Assembly (NCBI GenBank): GCA_016191085.1
Contig: JACPPJ010000005.1
Span: 1 to 64,000, forward strand
DNA: 64,000 nt
Direction of reading: 5' to 3'
Source of the DNA: Acidobacteriota bacterium
GTDB lineage: Bacteria > Acidobacteriota > Terriglobia > 2-12-FULL-54-10
A program made the position numbers and the translations under genes. The notes under the pieces were generated by a model. The model did not search any database and had not been told where the DNA came from. It worked only from the letters and a program-made list of their open reading frames with translations. Positions 22,095 through 32,510 of the stretch are shown in pieces (positions within the stretch are counted from its first letter, which is position 1; every line of letters starts with the position of its first letter).

Positions 22095-22150
22095 TCACGA
22101 GCATTGTAACTGGCAAATACCAATTCGAATCTCGTTTTGGCCGAATTTCT

Positions 22151-22492
22151 TCAGTGGACCTTGTGCTTGCTTTCGCGTATGGCGACGCCCATCGCCTGTC
22201 CAAGAATAGTTGCGCCGCTGAAGACCCTTCCTTCCACTGTCACGCGGGTGCCGCTGGACGGGACGCCGCGGTTACTAATCACGTATATTCTTCCCGTGCC
22301 GTCATCCACTTCGTACCCGCCGGTGGAAAGAACGCCGACGGAGTTCACAACGGTTCCCCGGACGGCAACGTTCTTGCTCTGGTAACGCGACGGGTCTGCC
22401 TTGATTCGAGCGATGGTCGTCGCTGCGCAGCCCGCCAAGAATAGCGGTGCAGCCAGCAGCGGCAACAGAAGAAATTTGGGGTGGCGTATCAT
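22151..22492 (-). CDS. Small lipoprotein with OB-fold-like domain
   Basis: MIRHPKFLLLPLLAAPLFLAGCAATT lipobox; VAVRGTVVNSVG...YEVDDGTGRIYVISNRGVPSSGTRVTVEGRV. Confidence 0.7.
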   Translation of the reverse strand: MIRHPKFLLLPLLAAPLFLAGCAATTIARIKADPSRYQSKNVAVRGTVVNSVGVLSTGGYEVDDGTGRIYVISNRGVPSSGTRVTVEGRVFSGATILGQAMGVAIRESKHKVH

Positions 22493-22698
22493 GGTTCCTC
22501 CTTCAGGCTTTCTGAGGGGCTGTCCCACTGGGCCGGACGCCCCACCTGCACGGAGCGTACAAACATTACAAACATTTAGATGCGCCGCGATGCCACACTG
22601 GTTTGCCTGGACCGAGTGTTTAACTGCGCTTGGTTCTGAATAAGCGCCGTTGCATAATAGGTCTCCAGCCATTAGAAAGAGTGCCCGAGCTGTCAAGA

Positions 22699-25335
22699 AT
22701 GTCTGAACCTTCCACGCCGCTGATGCGGCAGTACACTGCGATTAAGGAGAAGTACCCGCAGGCGTTATTGTTTTTCCGGCTGGGCGACTTCTATGAAATG
22801 TTCTTCGAAGACGCCGTGCTCGCCTCTCGCGAGCTGCAGATCACTCTGACTTCGCGCAACAAGGAAAAGGGCGTGGCGGTGCCGATGTGCGGAGTGCCCT
22901 ACCACGCTGCGGATGGCTACATCGCGCGGCTCATTCGCAAAGGCTACAAAGTAGCAGTCTGCGAGCAAATGGAGGACCCGCGCCTGGCGAAAAAACTGGT
23001 CCGGCGCGAGGTTACCCGCGTGGTGACTCCGGGCACGGCTTCGGACGCGCAGCTTCTCTCGCCGCGTGAAAACAACTTCCTGGTAGCGGCCTGCCGCTCT
23101 GGAGACTGCATCGGGGTCGCGTGCGTAGATGTCTCGACAGGCGAGTTTCGCTGCACCGAGATGAGCGGCGCCGATTGCGAATCGAAATTTTCTGAAGAGG
23201 TCAGCCATTTGGGGGCCCGCGAGCTCCTCTCGCCTGCGGCGCATCCGATGTGGACTTCCGCAAATGGCCGGTTGATGCCTGCGGACGGCGCTCCGGCAGG
23301 CGGGTTTGCCAGAACAGAGCTCGACGATTGGGTCTTCGGGTACGACTACGCCTTTCGCCTGCTGAGAGAACACTTCAGAGTGCATTCGCTCGACGGCTTT
23401 GGGCTGGAGGGCAGACAACAGGCAGTCTGTGCCGCAGGCGCTCTGCTGCATTACTTGAAAGAGACGCAGCAAGGAACGTTGACGCACCTTGACCGCATTG
23501 CGTTCTATGAGCGACAGCAGTGGATGGTGCTCGATTCTGTGACGGTTCGCAATCTCGAACTGATTGAACCGCTGTTTCAGGGAGACGCGCAGGCAACGTT
23601 GCTGGCCGTGCTCGACCGCACCGCGACGGGTATGGGTGCTCGTCTGCTTAAGTCATGGATGCTGCGGCCGTCGCTGGACCGCACCGTCATAGACGCACGT
23701 CTGGAGTCGGTAGACGAGTTGCGGCGCGAATCCATCACACGCAGCCGCATAGCGAAAGAAGCCGCATCGGTACATGATCTGGAACGCCTGCTGAGCCGTG
23801 TTACATTGGGGTCGGCCACTCCGCGCGACCTTGCTGGCCTGCGTAATTCACTTGAGAGGTTACCAGCGATCCGTGCCTTGGTCGGTTCATTGCAATCACA
23901 ACTTTGGCGCGAGCTTTGGGACCGGCTGGACGAGCTGGCCGATGTCCATGACTTACTCGCGAAAGCGCTGGTCGAAGCGCCGCCGTTGAACTTGAGCGAC
24001 GGCGGCGCCATACGCGAGAGCTATCATGCGGAGCTGGATGAACTGCGGACGCTTAGCCACAGCGGTAAACAGACCATCGCGCAAATGGAGGTGCGCGAGC
24101 GGGCCGACACCGGCATCGCGTCGCTTAAGATCAAGTTCAACGACATCTTTGGTTATTACATTGAAGTGTCGAAGTCCAATCTGCCGCTTGCCCCCAGCCG
24201 GTATGAGCGCAAACAGACGCTCGTGAATGCCGAGCGCTTCACCACGCCGGAACTCAAGGAGTACGAGAGCAAGGTGCTGACGGCCGAGGAGCGGATGCTG
24301 GCGATCGAGCAGAGCCTGTTTCTGGAGCTTCGCGCGGCGGTAGGCGAGCAGGCCTCCCGAATACGGCAGACGGCGGCGGCCATCGCTGAAATCGACGTGC
24401 TCACGAACTTTGCCGCCCTGGCTGCGGAGTACAACTATTGCAGGCCACGTTTCACTGACAACGGCGAGTACGAGATTCGCTCCGGGCGTCATCCGGTTCT
24501 GGAGCGGCTCAGCGAATCGGGGCAGGGAGACCGCTTCGTTCCAAACGATCTTTACATGGACGGGAACTCGGAGCGGATTCTGATCATCACGGGGCCCAAC
24601 ATGGGAGGTAAGAGCACCTACCTGCGGCAGGCGGCGCTGATTGCGATCATGGCGCAGATGGGCAGCTTTGTGCCTGCTGAAAGCGCGCGTCTGCCGATCT
24701 TCGACCGCATCTTCACCCGCATCGGCGCCAGCGACAGCCTTGCCCGGGGCCGGTCCACGTTTATGGTCGAGATGACCGAGACGGCCGTGATCCTGAACTC
24801 CGTCAGCCCGCGCAGCCTGGTCATTCTGGACGAAGTCGGACGCGGCACGTCAACGTTCGATGGACTCGCCATTGCGTGGTCGGTGGTTGAGTATCTCTAC
24901 AGGCAGACGCAAGCGAAGGCGCTCTTTGCCACGCATTATCACGAATTGACCGAACTAGCCGATCACCTCTCCGGCGTGAAGAACCGTCATGTGGCTGTGA
25001 AAGAAGCGGGCAGTGATATTGTGTTCCTCCGCCGCGTCGAAAGCGGCCCGGCGGACCGCAGCTATGGTATTGAAGTTGCCCGTCTGGCCGGTCTGCCGCA
25101 ACAAGTAATTGAGCGGGCGCGGGAGGTGCTGACGTATCATGAACAGAGCGAGCACCGCCTGACCGACCGCCTCAGTCCGGCCGAGGCGGCGCCCGCAGCC
25201 TTCCAGTTCACGTTATTCACGCCGGCGAACGACGCAATCGCTCAGCGGATCGCGCAGGTGAACCTTGATGATTTGAAACCCATTGAGGCGCTTAACTTGT
25301 TGGCAGAGCTGAAGAAGCAGATCGAGCGAAGCTGA
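22699..25335 (+). CDS. mutS: DNA mismatch repair protein MutS
   Basis: TPLMRQYTAIKEKYPQALLFFRLGDFYEMFFEDA, ITGPNMGGKSTYLRQ, LVILDEVGRGTSTFDGLAIAWSVVEYL, FATHYHELTEL. Confidence 0.98.
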   Translation: MSEPSTPLMRQYTAIKEKYPQALLFFRLGDFYEMFFEDAVLASRELQITLTSRNKEKGVAVPMCGVPYHAADGYIARLIRKGYKVAVCEQMEDPRLAKKLVRREVTRVVTPGTASDAQLLSPRENNFLVAACRSGDCIGVACVDVSTGEFRCTEMSGADCESKFSEEVSHLGARELLSPAAHPMWTSANGRLMPADGAPAGGFARTELDDWVFGYDYAFRLLREHFRVHSLDGFGLEGRQQAVCAAGALLHYLKETQQGTLTHLDRIAFYERQQWMVLDSVTVRNLELIEPLFQGDAQATLLAVLDRTATGMGARLLKSWMLRPSLDRTVIDARLESVDELRRESITRSRIAKEAASVHDLERLLSRVTLGSATPRDLAGLRNSLERLPAIRALVGSLQSQLWRELWDRLDELADVHDLLAKALVEAPPLNLSDGGAIRESYHAELDELRTLSHSGKQTIAQMEVRERADTGIASLKIKFNDIFGYYIEVSKSNLPLAPSRYERKQTLVNAERFTTPELKEYESKVLTAEERMLAIEQSLFLELRAAVGEQASRIRQTAAAIAEIDVLTNFAALAAEYNYCRPRFTDNGEYEIRSGRHPVLERLSESGQGDRFVPNDLYMDGNSERILIITGPNMGGKSTYLRQAALIAIMAQMGSFVPAESARLPIFDRIFTRIGASDSLARGRSTFMVEMTETAVILNSVSPRSLVILDEVGRGTSTFDGLAIAWSVVEYLYRQTQAKALFATHYHELTELADHLSGVKNRHVAVKEAGSDIVFLRRVESGPADRSYGIEVARLAGLPQQVIERAREVLTYHEQSEHRLTDRLSPAEAAPAAFQFTLFTPANDAIAQRIAQVNLDDLKPIEALNLLAELKKQIERS

Positions 25336-25441
25336 TTGGATGCAACCCTTAAAGGTATAGAGCATCTAAGTTAGCGAATGACTAAAGATGTGTAAGCACG
25401 GTTGACGCGCAGGTTAGACCAGAAACGAAAGGACTTAAAAA

Positions 25442-26137
25442 ATGTTCTTTGATCCTCTCTATTTCATCGTGCTCGCGCCCGGCCTGCTGTTGTCGTTGTG
25501 GGCCAGCTTTCGGGTGAAGAGTGCTTTTAAGAAGTACTCACAGGTGCGCTCCGCTCGCGGTCTCAGCGGCGCGGAGGCTGCTGAGGAAATGCTGCGATAT
25601 GCCGGGATCCACGATGTGAAAGTCTTGCCGACGCACGGCATGCTCTCCGACCATTACAATCCGCTCAACAAAACTTTGAATTTATCGGAAAGCGTGTACG
25701 CATCGCGCTCGATTGCTGCTGTGGGCGTGGCGACTCACGAAGCAGGACATGCCATCCAGCATGCGACGCACTACGGTCCATTGTGGCTTCGCTCGGCGCT
25801 GGTACCGACGGCGAATATCGGCTCGGGTCTCGGTTATATCGTAATGGTGATGGGCCTGATGTTCTCTTCCGCCAATATGGTGCTGACAGGCGCGCTGCTG
25901 TTCTCGGCTGTGCTGCTCTTCCAGATCATCACGCTGCCGGTAGAGTTCAACGCCTCCAACCGCGCCAAGCAGTTAGTCGTCGAGCAAGGCATCATTACTG
26001 CCCAGGAACGCGAAGGCGTGGACCGGGTGCTCAACGCCGCGGCGTTGACCTATGTGGCCGCCGCGATCAGCACGCTCCTGACTCTGCTTTACTTCTTGAT
26101 GCGGGCTGGCCTGCTCGGCGGACGTAGAAGCGATTAA
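25442..26137 (+). CDS. Neutral zinc metallopeptidase (YugP-like membrane protein)
   Basis: GVATHEAGHAIQHA zinc motif; GMLSDHYNPLNKTLNLSE. Confidence 0.92.
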   Translation: MFFDPLYFIVLAPGLLLSLWASFRVKSAFKKYSQVRSARGLSGAEAAEEMLRYAGIHDVKVLPTHGMLSDHYNPLNKTLNLSESVYASRSIAAVGVATHEAGHAIQHATHYGPLWLRSALVPTANIGSGLGYIVMVMGLMFSSANMVLTGALLFSAVLLFQIITLPVEFNASNRAKQLVVEQGIITAQEREGVDRVLNAAALTYVAAAISTLLTLLYFLMRAGLLGGRRSD

Positions 26138-26179
26138 CGGCAGTGACGAGTGATGAGCGACTAGCAAAGACGTAAGTCA

Positions 26180-27700
26180 TCACTCAACATTGCGTTTGGA
26201 CATCCCCCTCCACAAATAAAACACCGGGACTCCTAGAAGCACGATGATCAGGCCGGGCCAGGTGTAGCCCGGCTTGTGAATCAGGATTTCCACCTCGATA
26301 AACCCGACGACCGCGATATAGATCAACGGCAGCCATGGGTATCCCCACGACCGGTGAGGACGCTGGATGTCCGGCCGTTTGTGCCGCAACACAAAAAGCG
26401 CTCCCAGCGTGAGGATGTAGAACAACAGCGACGCGAACATGATGTAGTCGAGCAGTTGGCTGTAGGTGCCGCTCAATGTGAGCAGGCATGACCAAATCCC
26501 CATGACGACGAGCGCAGCCGCGGGCGTGTGGTAGCGCGGGTGAACGCGCGCGACCCGCGAGAAAAACAAGCGGTGCCGGGCCATCGCGTAGACCACACGC
26601 GCGCCGCCGAGGATTAGCCCGTTGTTGCACCCAAATGTAGAGATCATAATGGCTAACGCCATCAACCAAAGCCCCGCGCCGCCAAAAATCATCTGTGCTG
26701 CGGCGGTACCGACGCGATCTTCCATCGCATATTGAATCCCCCGGCCCATGATGCTCGTCGCGTCGGGAGATCCTTCCAGCGGCAGCACGCTGAGGTAAAC
26801 GAAGTTTGTCGCTATGTAAAGCACCGAGACGATACCAACGCCCAAGACGAGCGAGAGCGGCAGATTGCGGCGAGGATTGCGTACCTCTTCGCCTGTGAAC
26901 GTAGGCGTGTACCAGGCATCATAGGCGAAGAGCGGCCCGACCATGGCCACGCCCAACATCGTCCAGGTACTAAATCCCCAATCAGCGTTCTGCCAAAAGT
27001 TGCTGAAATTGGCGTGAATCGCAGCCGGATTGCTTCCGATCGCCAATCCCAGCAGCGCCAGCCCCAGAAGCGCAGCCGTCTTCGCAATGGTGAAGATGTT
27101 CTGCACCCAGGCCCCGGCGCGAACTCCGAAGCAATTCACGAACGTAAGTAGGGCGATGGAAAGGATGGCCACGAACTGTTGGGTCGAGATGGTCAATGGA
27201 ACACGGCTGAGTGTGAATGGTAGCGACACAGTTCCCAGATTCACAAGAAAGTTCGTCGAGCTAACCCACGGCGCCATTACGCCCACGAATTTTGCGAAAG
27301 CGACGCCGACAGCGGCTATGGTTCCGGTCTGGATCACTAAGAAAAAGGCCCACCCGAAAAGAAAACCATAGAGCGGCCCGAACGCCTCGCGGAGGTAGAC
27401 ATATTGTCCGCCGGATTGAGGCATTGCCGCCGCAAGCTCGCCGTAACTGTGCGCGCAGATCAGCGTCACCAGCCCCGCTATGACCCAGGTGAGAATCAGC
27501 AAACCGGGAGATGCGACCTGCCGCGCCACATCCGCGGAGACGAGGAAAATGCCCGAGCCGATCATCGAGCCGATCACGAGCGTGGTGGCGTCGAGCAGAC
27601 CCAGGCCACGCACCAAACCGGCAGAATGGCCGGTGGACTTGAGCGCAGCGACGGCGGATTTCCGTGACATGTTATGACCCGCAGGTTGTGGTGAATTCAT
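26180..27700 (-). CDS. APC-family amino acid permease
   Basis: GLLDATTLVIGSMIGSGIFLVSADVAR and multiple TM segments; start refined to MNSPQPAGHN. Confidence 0.9.
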   Translation of the reverse strand: MNSPQPAGHNMSRKSAVAALKSTGHSAGLVRGLGLLDATTLVIGSMIGSGIFLVSADVARQVASPGLLILTWVIAGLVTLICAHSYGELAAAMPQSGGQYVYLREAFGPLYGFLFGWAFFLVIQTGTIAAVGVAFAKFVGVMAPWVSSTNFLVNLGTVSLPFTLSRVPLTISTQQFVAILSIALLTFVNCFGVRAGAWVQNIFTIAKTAALLGLALLGLAIGSNPAAIHANFSNFWQNADWGFSTWTMLGVAMVGPLFAYDAWYTPTFTGEEVRNPRRNLPLSLVLGVGIVSVLYIATNFVYLSVLPLEGSPDATSIMGRGIQYAMEDRVGTAAAQMIFGGAGLWLMALAIMISTFGCNNGLILGGARVVYAMARHRLFFSRVARVHPRYHTPAAALVVMGIWSCLLTLSGTYSQLLDYIMFASLLFYILTLGALFVLRHKRPDIQRPHRSWGYPWLPLIYIAVVGFIEVEILIHKPGYTWPGLIIVLLGVPVFYLWRGMSKRNVE

Positions 27701-27758
27701 TATACGGTAAGGGCGACCCGGCGGATCGCCGTTACTTGGATAACACACCGTGACTAGC

Positions 27759-28694
27759 TCACGTGAGTAGCGCAGATACAATCTGTGCCGCCTGGTCTTG
27801 AATCCTGCTATCGTTACCGAATCCGGCGAGCCAAGTCACATCAGACTCTTTGCGAAACCAGGTGAGCTGCCGCTTCGCGTACTGGCGCGTCTTGGCCTGT
27901 GCCGTGGTGACGGCCTCCTCCAGGCTTATACTGCCTTGCAAATACAACAGCGCTTCACGATAGCCGAGCGATGCGAGCGGGGGAGCCGTCTTTGGTAGTC
28001 CGCGCTCAAGGTGCTGCTGAACCTCTTCTGTGATGCCGTGCTCGAACATCCAACGCGTACGCTCGTTGATAGTGCGATAGAGTTCCTCGCGTGGCGGGTT
28101 CAGGCCCAGCTTGCACACGCGATAGCCGCGCAGCGCTTGCCGCCCCAATTGGAACATCTCCGAGATGGGCCGCCGTGCTTGCAGGCACACTTCAATGGCG
28201 CGGATCACCTTGGGTGTGTCGTTTGGATGCATCGTCGCTGCCGCGACAGGGTCGATCCGCGTCAAGATTCGATGCAAATACCCGCGGCCTTTCTGTTCCT
28301 CACGTGCTTGGAGCCGCTCGCGCAGGTTCGGGTTCCGTGTTGGGCCTGGAAATAGGCCATGAATGAGCGCGCGTAAATAGAACCCGGTGCCCCCTACGAC
28401 AACTGGTACTTTGCCGCGCGAAGTGATGGCCGAGATGATGTCCTTGGCAACGCGCGCATATTCTCCGGCGGCGAACTTCTCCTCCGGGCCCAAGACATCA
28501 ATCAGGTGATGCGGAATCCCTTGCCTCTCCGCTTCGGGCGTTTTCCCGGTACCGATGTCGAAGCCGCGATACATCTGGAGTGAATCGCAGTTAACGATCT
28601 CTCCGTTGAATCGCTGCGCCAAGTGAATCGCCAAACAGGATTTCCCGCTGGCCGTTGGACCAACAATGGCGAGCAGAGTGGGCTCAATTGTCAT
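27759..28694 (-). CDS. miaA: tRNA dimethylallyltransferase
   Basis: LLAIVGPTASGKSCLAIHLAQRFNGEIVNCDSLQMYRGFDIGTGKTPEAER; ATGA overlap with the upstream micro-ORF. Confidence 0.97.
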   Translation of the reverse strand: MTIEPTLLAIVGPTASGKSCLAIHLAQRFNGEIVNCDSLQMYRGFDIGTGKTPEAERQGIPHHLIDVLGPEEKFAAGEYARVAKDIISAITSRGKVPVVVGGTGFYLRALIHGLFPGPTRNPNLRERLQAREEQKGRGYLHRILTRIDPVAAATMHPNDTPKVIRAIEVCLQARRPISEMFQLGRQALRGYRVCKLGLNPPREELYRTINERTRWMFEHGITEEVQQHLERGLPKTAPPLASLGYREALLYLQGSISLEEAVTTAQAKTRQYAKRQLTWFRKESDVTWLAGFGNDSRIQDQAAQIVSALLT

Positions 28695-28795
28695 CGAAGG
28701 AGGAAGGCCATGCGCAGGTATTTCCACCAGAGCAGCAGGAACAGCAGCAGCAGTAACAGGATGGTTCCGAGAAGTTGCTGGCGTGAAATGCCCAT
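28691..28795 (-). CDS. 34-aa predicted membrane microprotein
   Basis: Hand translation MGISRQQLLGTILLLLLLFLLLWWKYLRMAFLLR*; stop overlaps miaA start (ATGA), start lies 6 nt after the stop of the TonB-C gene. Confidence 0.55.
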   Translation of the reverse strand: MGISRQQLLGTILLLLLLFLLLWWKYLRMAFLLR

Positions 28796-28801
28796 CGGAT
28801 G

Positions 28802-29815
28802 TCAGTACTCAACGCGCATGTTGTAGAGGTAGATGAAACGGAGACGGATGTCCTGTCCAGGAAATTCCGGCGGCAGCGGTGGGAACGGGTTCGATAATCG
28901 GATGCTGGACAACGCGGCGGCATCCATCGACTCGGTTCCTGAACTGGAGGTCAGCACCAGGTCGGGCACGCCCCCGTTGCGGAGAATGGAAAATTGCAGC
29001 ACCACGCGGCCCTGCCTGCCCAGACGGGCGATCTCCGGAATGACCGTGTACCAGTTGCGCCGCACCACCGACAGTACCCGCATGAGGTACGGGTTGAAGT
29101 CCACGCCCATGGTGTCGGAAAGAATCTGCGGTCCGGGGATGTTCAGGTTCGGGTCTTGTGGGCCGAGATCCGGGTATGCGCCGCCGAAGGTCTGCCCGCC
29201 TCCGGTAGCGTGGTCTTTGGCAAGCCCCCGCAGTATGGAGTCAGTGCCGCGGCTGGGTGGAGTGATGGCAGGAAGGTTTAACTGCGCCTGCGACGGACTC
29301 GGTTCAGCGCGGGGCACCGGTTCGAGCGTGGGCCGCGGCTTCGGCACTTCTTTGGCCCTCTCGCGAGCGTCCGGAACTCCAGGCGGAGGCGCGTCACGAG
29401 CAATGCGAGTTTCATCCGGCCTAGGAGCATTTGAGGGCGGCGCGGGCGGAGCCTGCGATGGCGCCGGAGAAGGCGGCGGTGTGGGAGGCCGGTAGTTTAG
29501 GGGCCTCTCCGATCCGCGCTGAGCTTTCCGGTTGGCATCGGACAAAGTGTCTGTCTTGGGCGCGGTCTTGAGTTTCGGCAAGTCCGGCGGCTGGTACAGC
29601 ATCGTCACGTCGCGAGGCCGCACTGGCATTGCCGCGAGCTCCTGATCGCGTCCACGGAATAGGTCGGGTTGCGTGACGATTACCAGAACTAAGACAAGGT
29701 GCAGGATTACGGAAGCGAGGAAAGTTTCGCGGCGCCGGTTGGTGATGCGCTCCTCCTGCAGGTCAAGCAGGAGACTCGATTCCCAATCCTTGATCTCGTC
29801 GGGCGGCCGGTTCAT
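28802..29815 (-). CDS. TonB C-terminal domain protein (energy-transducer TonB-like)
   Basis: N-term TM, Pro-rich linker PPTPPPSPAPSQAPPAPPSNAPRP, C-term LQFSILRNGGVPDLVLTSSSGTESMDAAALSSIRLSNPFPPLP. Confidence 0.85.
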   Translation of the reverse strand: MNRPPDEIKDWESSLLLDLQEERITNRRRETFLASVILHLVLVLVIVTQPDLFRGRDQELAAMPVRPRDVTMLYQPPDLPKLKTAPKTDTLSDANRKAQRGSERPLNYRPPTPPPSPAPSQAPPAPPSNAPRPDETRIARDAPPPGVPDARERAKEVPKPRPTLEPVPRAEPSPSQAQLNLPAITPPSRGTDSILRGLAKDHATGGGQTFGGAYPDLGPQDPNLNIPGPQILSDTMGVDFNPYLMRVLSVVRRNWYTVIPEIARLGRQGRVVLQFSILRNGGVPDLVLTSSSGTESMDAAALSSIRLSNPFPPLPPEFPGQDIRLRFIYLYNMRVEY

Positions 29816-30840
29816 GACAGTTCTTCTGGCCGCGGAATGGCATGTGCAATTTCGTCTGTGCGCCGGGATTGCCAGGCCAAGAGTTCGGCATGGCCCTTTA
29901 GCCGTTCCGAGTGACGCGTGATTTCGCCGAGAATTTGATGCGCCAGCATCAGGGCGCGTTGCCCTTCTTTTCCGCCGACCACGGGTATATTACGCTGCTG
30001 CACGTTTGTCAGAAAGTCCCTCAACTGCAACCTCAGGGGCTCTTCGTGTGCGATCTCCAGCCGCCGATATGAAAGTGAGGGGCGCCCTGTGGACAGATCC
30101 ACGCTGGTGACCGCCGCCTCTTGACGGGCGTAATCCACCGACACGTATTCGTGCGGCTGGAACCAGCGCAACTTCCTGATAGTTTCGGTGCTCACGCGGC
30201 TGGCCGTGAAATTTGCTACACATCCATTTTGAAAGCATATTCGAACATTAGCAATATCAATGTTTCGGCTCAGGACCGGCAGGCCGACCCCGCGAATCTC
30301 TTCGGGGGAAGAATCTACCAGCGACAGCACAATATCCAGGTCGTGGATCATCAAGTCCAGTACGACATCCACTTCTAGGCTCCGCGGCGAAAACACGCTC
30401 ATGCGGTGTACTTCAAAGAACAGAGGGCGGGAAACGATCTTGCGCGCGGCCTGGACGGCGGGATTGAACCTCTCCAGATGACCAACCTGCAGTACCCTGC
30501 CGGTGCTGCCAGAGCACGCCAGCAAGGCTTCGGCTTCGGCAACCGTACGGGCCATCGGCTTTTCGATCAGAACGTCAATGCCGGCTCGCATGAGCTGCTG
30601 GCCGAATTCTGCGTGCAGTGGAGTGGGAACTGCGACACTTGCCGCGTCCACTTCGCCTAACAAATCCTCCAGCCGTGCGAATGCTTTGCAGTGGTATTCG
30701 GCCGCAACCTCGGCGACGTGTGCCGACTCCAGGTCGTACACCCCGACCAATTGCGCCTGTGGCATTTCGCTATAGACGCGGGCGTGTTGGCGCCCGAAGC
30801 GACCGACTCCTACGACTGCGACTTTGGTGGGTTCAGTCAT
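29812..30840 (-). CDS. Gfo/Idh/MocA family oxidoreductase
   Basis: VAVVGVGRFGRQHARVYSEMPQAQLVGVYD, EKPMARTVAEAEALL. Confidence 0.92.
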   Translation of the reverse strand: MTEPTKVAVVGVGRFGRQHARVYSEMPQAQLVGVYDLESAHVAEVAAEYHCKAFARLEDLLGEVDAASVAVPTPLHAEFGQQLMRAGIDVLIEKPMARTVAEAEALLACSGSTGRVLQVGHLERFNPAVQAARKIVSRPLFFEVHRMSVFSPRSLEVDVVLDLMIHDLDIVLSLVDSSPEEIRGVGLPVLSRNIDIANVRICFQNGCVANFTASRVSTETIRKLRWFQPHEYVSVDYARQEAAVTSVDLSTGRPSLSYRRLEIAHEEPLRLQLRDFLTNVQQRNIPVVGGKEGQRALMLAHQILGEITRHSERLKGHAELLAWQSRRTDEIAHAIPRPEELS

Positions 30841-30865
30841 GGCGCTCCGAAATGTCCAACGGATT

Positions 30866-31652
30866 TCAATGCAAACTCTCTACCAAAATGAGCTTTTGGT
30901 AATATTGATCATATTCGGCTCTTACGACCTCCAGCTCAGGGGTGCGTTTTCGCGCCCATTCTCGAATTCTCTTACGGTGATCTTCTGCCATATCCTTGCC
31001 TAGTATTATTCGGGTCAATAGCCGCGGATCGAAATTTTTCGGCGGCGGACTATTCTTCAAGAAGAGAATGCGTGCTTCTTCTTCATTCCGCCAATCAGCG
31101 GTCTTGCAAAAGAAAAAATGCTCGTTCTTCTGCTCTTGATCCGTTATATCGAGTGTAACCGGCCCATCAATGTAGTTCACTTCACGTGCAAACGCAAAAA
31201 GATCTTCGTTAGCAAATTCCAAACAATAGCCTCTGTGGTCATCGGCGTACTTTGCCCACATGCTCAGGTTATTCCAACGCTTAGAAAGCGAATAGATGCG
31301 ATGACCATCGACGTGACGGTGGAAGAGCTCTGTCATTGTGCGTGACAAGTCGTCCTTCCCGAACAGTTTGGACGTCCTCTCTAATTTCTGCTTCCGCCCG
31401 CCGATAATCTTCGGCTGACAAACCGTTATTTTGGGACCTAAAAGCCTTGTACACAAAGCAGACAAAGTCCTCCGCAGAAGAGGCTATGAGTCTTGGCCTT
31501 GAGTCGGCTGGATCATTTAGCTGGGTTAGCGTTGGGAAATAGAGCTCGTTCTTCAAAATAATAGATTCCAACCATTCGAGGCGCTCGGCACTGGCGACAT
31601 TCGAATATTTGTAAAGATGAGAAACGGTAGGTCTGCTGGGACTCTCAACCAT
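30866..31652 (-). pseudogene. DUF2971-like protein, apparently frameshifted
   Basis: Frame of ORF 31281-31652: HLYKYSNVAS...ELYFPTLTQLNDPADSRP...EIREDVQ. Offset frame of ORF 30866-31465: KLFGKDDLSRTMTELFHRHVDGHRIYSLSKRWNNLSMWAKYADDHRGYCLEFAN. Confidence 0.65.
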
Positions 31653-31676
31653 TTGGGATTCTTTTTGGCCGCTCCC

Positions 31677-32510
31677 TCACGGTCGCAGCTCGGTTGCCAC
31701 ACCGACAATAACGATGCCTGCCGCGTCGGCTTGGCGCAGCATCTCTTCGCGCTCGAACAACAAGGTCTTGCCCGCATCCACGCTGAGCGCGGTAGCTCCC
31801 GATTGTTGCATGACCCTAATCGTGGACAAGCCTACCACCGGTACGTCAAAACGCATGTCTTGCTTGAGCTTTGCGACTTTCACAACCGTGAGTGATTTCC
31901 CGTTGGCGATTTGGGCGGCGCGGGTGATGGCAGCGTCGGTGCCTTCCATCGCTTCGACGGCGACGCAGGCCTTGTCCGCGATCACCACTGTCTGGCCGAT
32001 ATCCCAGCGCGTCAGATCGCGCGCGATCTGCTTGCCGTATGCGATGTTCTCCATTTCAGCGTCTGTAGGCCGCCGCCGCGTCAACACGCCTTCGGGCGCG
32101 AGCAACGGTCGCAGGAACATCGTTGAATCTTCCAGGAAAATGCCTTCCTGCTCCAGTACCTTTGCCACGCCGCCGATCAGGGAGTCCGTATTTTTCTGCG
32201 GCAGTGAAAGCAGTACCTGCAGCAGCTTCCAGTCGGGCCGGATGGAGGAAAAGATTTTATTGTGCTTCACCTGGCCGGCCATTACGGCCCGTGTAACTCC
32301 TTCCTTCTTGAATATCTGAATCAGCCGTGACAGCTCGCCGAGTCCCAGCCAATACAAGTGCCGGGAACGCGACTCCAGTTCGGCGGAGGCCTCCTCACGA
32401 ATGGCGGCGACAACCATCTCGATTCCTCGCGAGCGTGCTGCGTCCAGGACTAGAAGAGGGAACTGACCGTTACCGGCAATCAGTCCATAACGAGGAGTGG
32501 CGGCCATCAC
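31677..32510 (-). CDS. lpxI: UDP-2,3-diacylglucosamine pyrophosphatase LpxI
   Basis: YGLIAGNGQFPLLVLDAARSRGIEMVVAAIREEA; GQVKHNKIFSSIRPDW; EGTDAAITRAAQI. Confidence 0.93.
   Translation of the reverse strand: MMAATPRYGLIAGNGQFPLLVLDAARSRGIEMVVAAIREEASAELESRSRHLYWLGLGELSRLIQIFKKEGVTRAVMAGQVKHNKIFSSIRPDWKLLQVLLSLPQKNTDSLIGGVAKVLEQEGIFLEDSTMFLRPLLAPEGVLTRRRPTDAEMENIAYGKQIARDLTRWDIGQTVVIADKACVAVEAMEGTDAAITRAAQIANGKSLTVVKVAKLKQDMRFDVPVVGLSTIRVMQQSGATALSVDAGKTLLFEREEMLRQADAAGIVIVGVATELRP

Noticed and set aside
31340-31400. Programmed frameshift in the DUF2971-like gene
   Set aside because: No slippery heptamer or downstream structure visible; simple indel or sequencing error more likely
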